Made by a program: the position numbers and the translations under genes. Source: Geobacter sp. (lineage in GTDB: Bacteria > Desulfobacterota > Desulfuromonadia > Geobacterales > Pseudopelobacteraceae). From it: a DNA stretch of 64,000 nt. The notes below the pieces were generated by a model. It had not been told where the DNA came from, did not search any database, and saw only the letters and a list, made by a program, of their open reading frames with translations. Shown piece after piece: positions 17,188 to 26,300 of the stretch (positions are counted from its first letter, which is position 1; each line of letters starts with the position of its first letter). The DNA lies in contig WKKS01000002.1 of NCBI GenBank assembly GCA_009684515.1, forward strand, positions 124,001 through 188,000, in the 5' to 3' direction.

Positions 17188-17622
17188 TCAAGGAGATACC
17201 AGCTGGATCTGATCGGCGGGCTTGACGATTCCGCCACTGATAACCTTGGCAAAAATCCCCTCTTTGGGCATAACGCAATCGCCAGCCTGATAGTAAATAG
17301 CACAGCGGGTATGACACTCCTTGCCGATCTGGGTCACTTCCAGCAGCGCCTGCCCGACCTGCAGGCGTGAGCCGAGCGGCAGCGAGACGAGATCAATGCC
17401 GCTGGTGGTGATATTCTCGGCAAAATCTCCGGCGGTAACATCCAGCCCCAGCTTGCGCATCTTCTCAATGCTCTCGGTGGCCAGCAAACTGACCTGGCGA
17501 TGCCATTCCCCGGCATGCCCGTCACCGACAATGCCATGGTTTTCCCGCATCTCCACCGCATCAACCGGCTTCTTGCGTTCCCCTTTATTTTCGCTGATGC
17601 AGACAGCTTCCACAGTTGCCAT
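17188..17622 (-). CDS. MOSC domain protein
   Basis: This 144-residue protein consists of a single MOSC domain, the beta-barrel fold of molybdenum cofactor sulfurase C-termini. Visible landmarks are GIVGDGHAGEWHRQVSLLA, GDFAENITTSG, LPLGSRLQVGQALLEVTQIGK and the conserved cysteine in ECHTRCAIY. MOSC proteins handle sulfur for pterin-bound molybdenum or, in some members, other substrates. It follows moaA by 5 bases on the same strand, so it belongs to the mobB-moaA-MOSC unit and is probably involved with molybdenum cofactor. GGGGGA precedes the ATG. The exact reaction is unknown. Confidence 0.88.
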   Translation of the reverse strand: MATVEAVCISENKGERKKPVDAVEMRENHGIVGDGHAGEWHRQVSLLATESIEKMRKLGLDVTAGDFAENITTSGIDLVSLPLGSRLQVGQALLEVTQIGKECHTRCAIYYQAGDCVMPKEGIFAKVISGGIVKPADQIQLVSP

Positions 17623-17627
17623 TTAAA

Positions 17628-18608
17628 TTATCCCCCTACTTGTGCCATCGTAAAATTCTGGTGTGCGTATCCGTCGCAGGAGATTCCATGCCGCTCCGGC
17701 TTGCTGGAAACAATGCCGCGCAAAGCCTGTGACAATTTTTCATGATCAGGAGGGCGCAGAAAAGGGAGCAGGTCCGTCCTCTCGTCCGAAAACAGACACC
17801 CCTTGGCCTGACCGGTGGAGGTAACTCGTATGCGGTTACATTCGCTGCAGAAGTGTCCGGAAACAGCCGTGATGATGCCGATGCTTCCCAATGCGCCGGA
17901 GATTCTGAAATCTCGCGACGGCCCGGCGTACTTCCCCTTGTCGATCTGTTCCAGTGTGTAGCGCTCGGCGATGCGCTGCAGGATTTCGTCGCCGGAGATA
18001 CAGTAGCGCTGCCAGCCATCCTCTTTGACAACCGGCATATATTCGATAAAGCGCACCGAATTGCCGCGCCGACGGGTCATCTCGGCGAAGTCGAGTATTT
18101 CGGCGTCGTTGACTCCGCGCATAATGACCACGTTGATCTTGGGAGGTGGAAAACCGGCCTTCTCGGCGGCATCCAGCCCAGCCAGCACACGTTTCAACTC
18201 TCCACCGCGGGTAACATCGCTGAAAGTCTGCGGGTTGAGAGAATCAAGGCTGACATTCAGGCGCTGCACTCCAACTCTATACAGATCAGCGGCCATCTCA
18301 TCCAGCAGCAATCCATTGGTAGTCAGGGCCAGATGCCGCAAACCCCTGATCCCGGCCAGCCTTTCCAGAAACCCGACAATCCCGGAGCGCACCAGCGGCT
18401 CGCCGCCGGTGATACGGATTTTCTCGATCCCCAACCCGACCGCCGCTTCGGCAATCAGCTGCAGTTCCTCGTAGGAAAGCACCGCCTCGTGCCCCTTTTT
18501 TACAATACCCTCTTTGGGCATACAGTAAAAACAGCGCATATTGCAGCGGTCAGTGACCGACAGGCGCAGATAATTTATGTTTCTCCCAATGGAGTCAGTC
18601 AGCTGCAT
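17628..18608 (-). CDS. moaA: GTP 3',8-cyclase MoaA
   Basis: This 326-residue radical SAM enzyme has the N-terminal cluster motif RCNMRCFYC (CxxxCxxC, Cys 22, 26, 29). A second C-terminal [4Fe-4S] site is seen in FCSECNRIRVTSTGQAKGC, and the protein ends in GG as is usual for MoaA. It converts GTP to the cyclic precursor of molybdopterin with MoaC. ATG 18608 matches the conserved start (MQLTDSIGRNINYLRLSVTD); the longer frame to 18653 lies inside mobB and is not conserved. The start overlaps the mobB 3' end by 14 bases, implying coupling. moaC is not in the window. Confidence 0.96.
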   Translation of the reverse strand: MQLTDSIGRNINYLRLSVTDRCNMRCFYCMPKEGIVKKGHEAVLSYEELQLIAEAAVGLGIEKIRITGGEPLVRSGIVGFLERLAGIRGLRHLALTTNGLLLDEMAADLYRVGVQRLNVSLDSLNPQTFSDVTRGGELKRVLAGLDAAEKAGFPPPKINVVIMRGVNDAEILDFAEMTRRRGNSVRFIEYMPVVKEDGWQRYCISGDEILQRIAERYTLEQIDKGKYAGPSRDFRISGALGSIGIITAVSGHFCSECNRIRVTSTGQAKGCLFSDERTDLLPFLRPPDHEKLSQALRGIVSSKPERHGISCDGYAHQNFTMAQVGG

Positions 18609-19107
18609 GAATAATATTTTTCTCCAGGAAATCAGCAACTTTGGCCGGATCATTCAGATCCAGCACCGGCACATCCAGTTCCAAAGGCTCATCGCTGGCA
18701 ACCGCCAGCAGAGACGGGTCGTGCTGCTCGCCACGGCAAAGAAGCGTGGCGCTGCGCTCCTTGCGGTGCACCTCGATCTTGGGCAGGCCGCTCTTTTTGA
18801 AACCTTCAGTCAGAATCAGATCCATGTCGCCAAAATAGGTGGCGATCAGCTCCTCTATCGGCGGTGACTCGGCATGCTTTTTCACAATCGCCAGTTTTTC
18901 CGGAGACGAAATCAGCATCGTATCGGCGCCAGCGGCGGTCAGGCGGTGACTGTCCTTGCCGGGGTGATCGATTTCAAATTGGTGGGCATCATGCTTGATA
19001 ACCCCCACGCGGTAGCCGCGCAACTTGAGTTCGGCAATAACCTTCTCCAGAAGAGTGGTTTTGCCTGTTCCGGATTTGGCTACGAATGAAACGGCTTTAG
19101 AAATCAT
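18595..19107 (-). CDS. mobB: Molybdopterin-guanine dinucleotide biosynthesis protein MobB
   Basis: This 170-residue P-loop protein has VAKSGTGKTTLLEKVIAEL (Walker A), then GYRVGVIKHDAHQFEIDHPGKDSHR, the characteristic MobB segment. LILTEGFKKSGLPKIEVHR is the second family box. MobB binds GTP and assists MobA in attaching GMP to molybdopterin. It is first of mobB-moaA-MOSC. GAGGAA precedes the ATG. An Fnr-type sequence lies about 80 bp upstream (19188-19202), which would suit anaerobic expression of molybdenum cofactor genes, although that site is oriented like the one that precedes ygbA. Confidence 0.93.
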   Translation of the reverse strand: MISKAVSFVAKSGTGKTTLLEKVIAELKLRGYRVGVIKHDAHQFEIDHPGKDSHRLTAAGADTMLISSPEKLAIVKKHAESPPIEELIATYFGDMDLILTEGFKKSGLPKIEVHRKERSATLLCRGEQHDPSLLAVASDEPLELDVPVLDLNDPAKVADFLEKNIIHAAD

Positions 19108-19150
19108 GATATTCCTCGCGCGGCAGATTCCATGCCCCTGAAATGTATCT

Positions 19151-19179
19151 CAATCCGGTTTTATGCGCAAAGGAAAAGC
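19151..19179 (+). repeat. Direct repeat, left copy, flanking the RAYT region
   Basis: The 29-base sequence starting CAATCCG and ending GCAAAGGAAAAGC matches 27 of 29 bases at 20211-20239, exactly 1060 bp away and in the same orientation. The two copies bracket the transposase gene and its mirrored repeats. In this copy the repeat runs on into an Fnr-type site (19188-19202). Confidence 0.8.
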
Positions 19180-19187
19180 TGAAATAA

Positions 19188-19202
19188 TTGATCTGGGTCA
19201 TG
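19188..19202. promoter_or_regulatory. Crp/Fnr-family type site
   Basis: TTGATCTGGGTCATG fits TTGA-N6-TCA(A/T), the Crp/Fnr half-site spacing. Together with the preceding GCAAAGGAAAAGCTGA it is clearly homologous to 26659-26692, which lies in front of ygbA. Here the nearest downstream plus-strand gene is missing, and the site instead lies 80 bp upstream of mobB on the other strand. The binding protein is inferred. Confidence 0.55.
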
Positions 19203-19330
19203 CACCAAATGGATTTAATCAAGAGGCCGGCAGACTGATTTACGTCATGGACAGGCGGTTAGAAAATGCGGAGAAAATGCGGGAGAGAAAATGCGGGACA
19301 TGGAAAATGCGCGGAAAATGCGGGACAGAT

Positions 19331-20023
19331 TTATTTTGCATCTTTTCTCGGGCGTCCAGGTTTCCTTGCTTCGATCCTCTGTCCCAGCCTCTCTGCCACT
19401 TGATCATAAAATTTGCTTTCTCCTGTTAATTGCCCTCTCTGTGTCGCTGAGCGGATTAGTTCCCATTCTCCATCTGGAATTGACGATAATACCCACTCTG
19501 CGTATTTCACATTCCGTTTTTCTGCATCGTAGCTTAACCCACGATAGAATGGATCTTCATCAATCAATTTGGGCTCTTTACCGGTTTTCTCTGCATAGCT
19601 GGACCAGCGATAACTGCCAGGGTGATCAACAAGACACGCTCGCACTGGATTCAATTCAATATATCGACTGCACGCCATCAGATAACTGTCCGCGCTGATG
19701 GGACTTGATTTATATCTGCCTTCCCAGAGAGTCCCGGTCCGTTTTTCCAGTTTATTAACGTAACGGGTCTGACGGCCGGCTACACGCTTCATAAGTTTTG
19801 CCAGATTCAACTCACTCTCGCCAGGGTCAAGTATGAGATGGACATGGTTTGTCATCAGACAATAAGCATATAATTTGCATTTCAGTTTGGTTTTCCATTC
19901 TAAAAGGTTATCAAGGTAATATCGATAGTCATCGTCTGACATGAAAACCGGCTGACGGTTATGTCCTCGATGAATAATATGGTGTGGATGATCCGGGATT
20001 ACGAGGCGTGCAGTTCTTGGCAT
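19331..20023 (-). CDS. REP-associated tyrosine transposase (Y1/HUH family)
   Basis: The 230-residue protein begins MPRTARLVIPDHPHHIIHRG, the typical N-terminus of these transposases. The metal-binding HUH motif is HVHLI within YCLMTNHVHLILDP. The segment SRYIELNPVRACLV with WEGRYKSS and YRWSSYAEKTG matches the TnpA_REP branch. The catalytic tyrosine is probably in the SYLMACSRYIE helix. It nicks single-stranded DNA near REP-like hairpins. Frame and motifs are intact, so it may be functional. The last codons and the stop overlap the left repeat. Expression is on the minus strand, opposite to any promoter at 19188. Confidence 0.92.
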   Translation of the reverse strand: MPRTARLVIPDHPHHIIHRGHNRQPVFMSDDDYRYYLDNLLEWKTKLKCKLYAYCLMTNHVHLILDPGESELNLAKLMKRVAGRQTRYVNKLEKRTGTLWEGRYKSSPISADSYLMACSRYIELNPVRACLVDHPGSYRWSSYAEKTGKEPKLIDEDPFYRGLSYDAEKRNVKYAEWVLSSIPDGEWELIRSATQRGQLTGESKFYDQVAERLGQRIEARKPGRPRKDAK

Positions 20024-20059
20024 AAGCAGGCAATAGCATATTCATTTTTAATGAACAAC

Positions 20060-20115
20060 AAATCAAATAAATCTGTCCCGCATTTTCAAATCAAATAAAT
20101 CTGTCCCGCATTTTC
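20060..20115 (+). repeat. Two tandem 28-bp repeats upstream of the RAYT gene
   Basis: Positions 20060-20087 and 20088-20115 are identical 28-base units. Each begins AAATCAAATAAATCTGTCCC and ends GCATTTTC. The reverse complement of the unit occurs on the far side of the gene at 19314-19337. Two degenerate GCATTTTC units follow up to 20150. Confidence 0.9.
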
Positions 20116-20147
20116 ACGCATTTTCACTTTTCCGCATTTTCGCCAGA

Positions 20148-20201
20148 GGGACGCTGTCGTCTATTTATCTAATTCACCCAATAAATAGATAACAGCGTCC
20201 C
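20148..20201. repeat. Long inverted repeat next to the RAYT region
   Basis: Arms at 20148-20168 and 20181-20201 pair at 19 of 21 positions around a 12-base loop. The outer part is GGGACGCTGT/ACAGCGTCCC and the inner part TCTATTTAT/ATAAATAGA. No T-run follows, so it is not a terminator. It resembles a REP-like hairpin that RAYT proteins act on, and it lies just outside the GCATTTTC units. Confidence 0.85.
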
Positions 20202-20210
20202 GCCAGGTTG

Positions 20211-20239
20211 CAATCCGCTTTCATGCGCAAAGGAAAAGC
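20211..20239 (+). repeat. Direct repeat, right copy, flanking the RAYT region
   Basis: This copy matches the 19151-19179 repeat at 27 of 29 bases. Unlike the left copy it does not continue into an Fnr-type site, because the sequence diverges after GCAAAGGAAAAGC. Bases 20240-20320 hold nothing further that I can support. Confidence 0.8.
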
Positions 20240-20320
20240 CGCACTGATTGCCGTAAACAATCTTGTGGCAAATACAGGGCCTCTCAGCCCTGTCTCCCAA
20301 ATAACCGGCGCAACCCCCAA

Positions 20321-23300
20321 TTATGGCGCTGTGACGGCGGGGACACTGGTAATTTTCATCAAAATCGCAATGGCATCGCCAATGTCTATTTTACCATCCG
20401 GCCTCGACACACCATTGATCACCGGTGCCAGATCACTGCGAGTCAAGATCTCTTGCGTGACAGGTTCCAGACCCACGGCTACCCTTAACGCCCGTAGCGC
20501 GTCCATCAAAGTCAATGGAAGCAGGTCGGATGAGCAACCCTCGACCAGATTAATGCCGGTAACAGCGGTGCCGCCGCTGACCACGATCGGCGAAGCTTGA
20601 GCGGTATCGCCCGCAACCCGGTACCAGCGATCGAGTTGATTCACGGTAAACAGGAGTTTGTAACTGGAATCCGGGAGACCTGCCAGCTGAAAGCTCCCAT
20701 CATGGTTCGTCATTGTATCCGCTACCAGAGCGCCCGAATACCAGTCATAAAGCTTGACTGATGCTGGAATCAGGCTACAGCCGCCCACCCCGGAAACCTT
20801 GCCGGAAATGCTGCCGCCTCCGGCTGCCAACGTCACATTAATGCCGCTGGTGATATTACCGGATGTCACCGTAATCGGCTCGGCGCTGGCCGCTTCAACT
20901 TTGTTTGGGTACCACTGGCGGATAAAACCCGCCTCGGCGGGGATAATTGACAGTTTATAACTCCCGGCCGGCAGTGCCAGGATTGTAAATCGGGCGGAAT
21001 AACCGGTACTGACCCAGGCTTGGCCAACCAGATTGCCACTTGCGGCATCATAAGCCCTGATATTGACCTGTTGCGGCGCGGGGCAGCTGTTTACCGAGAT
21101 CAACCCGCTAATGCCGCCCCCCCTCGCCAGTTGTGCGTCAATTCCGGTCGTGACTTCCGGTGCCAGAACCGTAACCACACCCGGCACAGCGGGAGTATTG
21201 TTACTGCCGTACCATTTGCTCAAATAACCGCCGTTTGCAGAGTTTGAAGCGTAGTACTGAACCCGGTATGTTCCGCTCGGCACTCCGCTGATCCTGTAAA
21301 TACCGTCGCTTCCGGAAAAGGCACTCACCGTCCGTGTTCCGGTAATGTTGTCAATTGCGCTGACGAAGACGTTGTTGATCGGCTCTCCGCTGATATTGTC
21401 GGTCACCCGGCCGGAAATGCTCCCCATCCTGACAAAATTAAAGTCAACCCCGTTTGTTATCTGAGGAGCGACAACCGAAACCGGATGGGCAAGCGGAACC
21501 GGCGTGCCGGTTGTTGCAGAGTAAATGGGCGATACCGAGATGATTTGAGTTGAAAAACCGTTACGGGAAAGCGGAAAAACCGGAGTCGGCGTTGTAGTAG
21601 TCAAATTGGCGTTAGGGGTGGTTGGCACCGCAGTTATCGGAACCGTTGTACCGGTGACTACTGTTTCCATTCGGCTTACGAGTCCGGAACTGGCCGGATT
21701 ACCGAGGCCGACGTTGCCCCCGTCGTAGTAAAGCGAATAGCTGCCGTTTTGCAGGCCGTCGATGGTGTAGTTGCCGTTGTAGTCGCTGGTAGTTGAACCG
21801 AGCGTGGACCGCGTCAGGATATCCATGGCCCGGACCATAACTCCGCCAACTCCATTTCCTGCGCTGCTGTCGGTAATTCTTCCGCTTATCCCTCCACCTT
21901 TTACCAGCGTGCCGTCAACACCGGTAAGAAGTGCTGGCGCGGTTATCCTGACGACAGTGGAGCCGAAACTACCGATATAACCGGGTGCGCTTAAGTAAAG
22001 CGAGTATTCGCCGCCCGGCACTCCGCTGATAGTGTATGCCCCGGTTGCATCTATGGCGGTGTTGTATGGGTTGATGCTTTGGGATGCGATGTTAAACAAG
22101 TAGATTCTGAGCCCGGGAATACCCGCACCGGTGGCGGCGTCGGTCACCCGGCCGGATACGCTTCCACCCATATCCAGCAAGGCATCAATGCCGGTGGTTG
22201 CATTTGGTGCGGTTACAGTCACTGAATCGGCACACAGGTATCCATCCTGACCGCCGTACCACGTTTCCAGGTAGCCGGAGCCATAAGCTGGATAAATTCT
22301 CAGGCTGTAGGAACCGCTTGCCAGACCGGTAATCGTATAATTGCCACTACTGTCAGAAGTACCGCCACCTAACCACTCTCCGCTGCTGCGGTCAATGACG
22401 GACAGATTCACGGACACGATGCCGACACCGCTGATACGATCTGAAATAGTGCCGGAGATGCTTCCGCCTCTGGTCAGCAGAACATTTATATCGGCCACGG
22501 TATTGGGAGCGGTTATGGAAACAGTGGTGGCCAAAGCCTGTCCAGCCTTGTCGTCAAACCACTGGCTGACGTACCCGTTACCGGAAAATTGCAGCTTGTA
22601 ATTGCCGCTCGCCAGTCCTGTGACCCTGTAGGCGCCGGAACTATCCGAGTAACCATATCCGGCAAACATTCCTGAGTCAGAGCTAACAGCATTAACTAAG
22701 ATGCCCTGAATGGGAGCGCCGCTAACCTTGTCGGTGACCGTGCCGGTAATAATGGCTCCCATTTCCAGGGCGGCATTAATGCCGGTAACTGTCTCCGGCG
22801 CAATTACGTTCACAATAGTCGCTGTACTCTGCAGGTTCTTGTTGCCGTACCATTGCGCGATATAGCCGGTGTTGGAATAACTGGAGAATCTGATCTTATA
22901 AGCTCCGCTGGCAAGCCCGCTGATACTGTACCCTCCCAAATTATCAGTATAGCCAGACCCTGCCCAAGCACCGGTGGCTGCGTCATAGACACTTACATTA
23001 ACGTTCCAAAGAGCGGTTCCGGTCAACTTGTCGGTGACGGTCCCGGTAATCTTGCCGCCTTTCAGCATCGCCATGTTGATGCCGGTCGTAGTGTTGGGGG
23101 CTGTCACCGCAACATTGGTGGCATCGGGAAGAGCAGTCGAGGTGGTGACCGGCGGGTTAGGCTTACCACCTAACCACTGATTAATGTAGTCACTGGCGGA
23201 AAAACTGAGCTTGTAATTCCCGGTCGGCAGCCCGGAAATACGGTAGGCGCCGGAACTGTCCGTGTAAGCATAGCCGGCCCACAAACCGGTAGCGATATTG

Positions 23301-26300
23301 AAAACGTTGACATTTACATTCTGGATCCCGTTACCGGTCCCGCTGTCGGTTACCCGCCCTGAAACAGTACCCGAAAAAGTGTAGCTTGCCGTCTTGATAG
23401 CTTCCTGATTGCCAAACAGATCCCGCGAAAAATAGCGCAGACCGGATGTGGAAGTGACAGAAATGGGGCCGCTGTACGGTGTATCTGGTGTGCAGCCGCC
23501 GCCAAGGCAGTAGAAGGTGGCAGCACAGCCGCTGCCGGAGCCGTCATTACAGGCCAGGGTCACGGCCTGCGGCGCAGTATAGCTGCCACCGGCCGGACTG
23601 ACCGTGGTCACCGGAGGGGCGGTATCAATTGTCCACTCGGCAACCGTGGCCGAGCTGACCGACTGTAGCCGTGTCAGGCTCCTGCCGATCACAGCAACGG
23701 CATGTGTACCGCCCGCCACTCCGGTTAAAACAATCGGGGTGGCAGCCGGAGTGTCAGTCGTGCTGAACGGGCCGCCATCCAGCGCATAGCGATAAGAAAT
23801 GATTCCCGCCCCGCCGATGGTAATCGATACAGATGTCTCTCGGGTGACGCCGCCCGGAAGATTTCCCAGAGTTGCCCTGGGTTCAGCCGGGTCATATTCA
23901 TAGGCGCCGACATCAACCCGGGCGACTCCCTGAGACAAGCCCGCTATGGAACGGGAAATTCCGTTCAGGTCTGTGGCGGGAAGATTGGGGACATTGTTGT
24001 CGCCCGCATCGATGGCCGGAGATCCGGCCCGCAAACCGCAGTAACCGAATGATGCGCTGTTCAGTTGGGGGTCGGAGGTGATGTTGCCGTTGATGCCGTT
24101 CTGGTCGGCGCAGTAGCCGCCATAGGCATCGCCAGAACGGGAATACACCACATTATTGCTGAATTTAGGTGGGTTGATGTCGTTAAGATTACCGCAGTAA
24201 ACAGCGGTCCTGTTCCCAGTGGCAGCGATAATATTATTGACCAGGATTGCGTTGGCATCGTAGCCATCGGCATAGATGACTGAGCCTTGAGAGCTGCTGG
24301 CATCGACAATAGTGTTATTTGCCAGAAATGGGCCACGGCTGCCGGAAGGGGCAAGCCAATGGATAGCACTCCCCGTGTTTGCCACGTTGTTTATGAAAAC
24401 ATTCTGGATAATTGTGGCATCAGACCAGTTGACCATGGTGATTCCGCCACCCGAGCCGGAGGCCACATTGTCCCTGATGGTATTATCTTTGATGATCGGG
24501 ACACCCGCAGCCCACATGCTGATGCCGCCACCGTCTACGCCGCGGTTGTTTGAAATTATATTGCCGACTATTTCAGCAGCGGCGGCGCCGCCGATACTGA
24601 TACCGCCTCCATAACTATTACTGACATTATTAGTGATGATATTGCCTTGAATGAGCGGTGAGCCGAAACCTTCATAAATACCAGCTCCCCAACTCGCCGT
24701 ATTGGCAGATATCCTGTTATTGATTATCGTCGGTGAGGCGTAAGAGATATAGATTCCTCCTCCATAACCATTGTTCAGCCCCCCCGCTCCCGCGTTTCCA
24801 TTCCTTATGGTAAAACCGTCCAAGACCGTGCTTCGCACTTCACCAGAAGTGAAAGTGACCACCGTATCCGTGTTATTGCCATCAATAATCGTATTATCTG
24901 CCCCGCCACTGCTTACCACCGTGATGACCTTGCCCCTGAAGTTGATGTTCTCCATGTAGGTGCCTGGCGCAACCAGTACAGTATCACCATCCCTTGCCGC
25001 ATCGATGGCCGCTTGTATCGTAACGCGATCTGTCGGGACTCTGATGGTCGCCGGAGGAGCGGTCAGGATCGTAAAGCGTTCGCTCTTTGTCAGCTCCTGG
25101 TTATAAGCAGAGTCCCTTGAATAATAATTCAGATCGGTGGAAGAAGAGATACTTATGGTCCCGTTATATGCGACATTTGGCGAGCACCCCTTCCCGAGGC
25201 AGTAATAGGTTGCTGAACAACCGCTTCCGGAACCATCGCTGCAGACAAGGCTAGCGCTCTGGGGTGATGAATAAATACCTCCCCTGGGCGTTACGCTTGT
25301 TACAGGTGGGGTCGTGTCGATTATGTATGATACGGTTTTTACAGACTCGCTGTTTCCGGAATTATCCTGTGAGTAATAGCGCAAATCGGTGGAAGAGCTG
25401 ATGTTTAGAAAGCCGGTAAAACTGAGGCTTGGGGTACAGCCTGTTCCCAGACAGTAATAGGTAGCCGCACAACCGCTGCCGTTGCCGTCACTGCAGGACA
25501 AATATACATACGGATCACGATAAACGCCGCTTGGGTAACTCGGTGTTGTAGTCGGCGGAGTGGTGTCAGGCGTAATGATGTAGGAGCTGGTTCTGATACC
25601 CTCACGGTTGCCGGACCGATCGGTTGAGTAGTATCTGAGGTCACTGGCAGAAGTGATCTGAACAGGCGAACTGTAGAGTGTGGAGGGGGTGCAGCCACTG
25701 CCGAGACAGTAATAGGTCGACGCGCACCCCGTGCCGCTGTCGCCGCAGTACAAAGTCACGTAGCGGGAGCCGGAATAGGTGCCTGCACCGGGATTGGAAT
25801 TGGTAACGGGTGGAGTGGTGTCAAAGGCATAGCTTGCCGTTTTCACAAGTTCGTTGTTTCCGGCAGCATCTGTCGAAAAGAAACGAAGATCAGCTGCCGT
25901 TGAGACGGTGATCGGGCCGGAATAGGGTGTGGTCGGGTTGCAGTTGCTTCCGAGGCAATAATAAGTCCCTGTGCAACCGGCATTGTCCACGCATGCCAGA
26001 GCAACACTCTGGCTGGTAGCATAGATGCCTGCCGCCGGTGTGGCACTGGTGACCGGCGAAGTCACATCAATGTTGCTACCCGGTGTATAGCTGATCTGAT
26101 CAACCCATCCGGCGTTCGAACCACTGAGTACGGAGCCGTCGGTGGAATAGCTCCAGCGCAGAGCGTGACTTCCGGCAGGAACGGCAAAGGCCCGTGACTG
26201 CCAGCCGACTTCTCCTCGTATGTCATCCTGCGATGTTCCGTCAATGCTGAACCGGAGTGGATCACAGCACGACTCGGACGAAACCTTCCACCAGAACCTG

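Larger units (their letters stand above)
19262..20150. mobile_element. RAYT (REP-associated transposase) region with mirrored GAAAATGC repeats
   Basis: A Y1 transposase gene lies between two arrays of short repeats in opposite orientation. On the left, five GAAAATGCG-type units occupy 19262-19337. On the right, GCATTTTC-type units occupy 20060-20150. The innermost units are longer: the left one (19314-19337) reads GAAAATGCGGGACAGATTTA and on, and the right side has two tandem 28-bp copies of its complement (20060-20087 and 20088-20115). The transposase stop codon lies within the left copy. This layout fits a REPtron. No target-site duplication directly at the outer ends was found. Confidence 0.75.

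Noticed and set aside
19262..20150. Short repeats as a CRISPR array
   Set aside because: Units are 8-28 bases with irregular spacing, no equal-length unique spacers, opposite orientation on the two sides of a transposase, and no cas genes.
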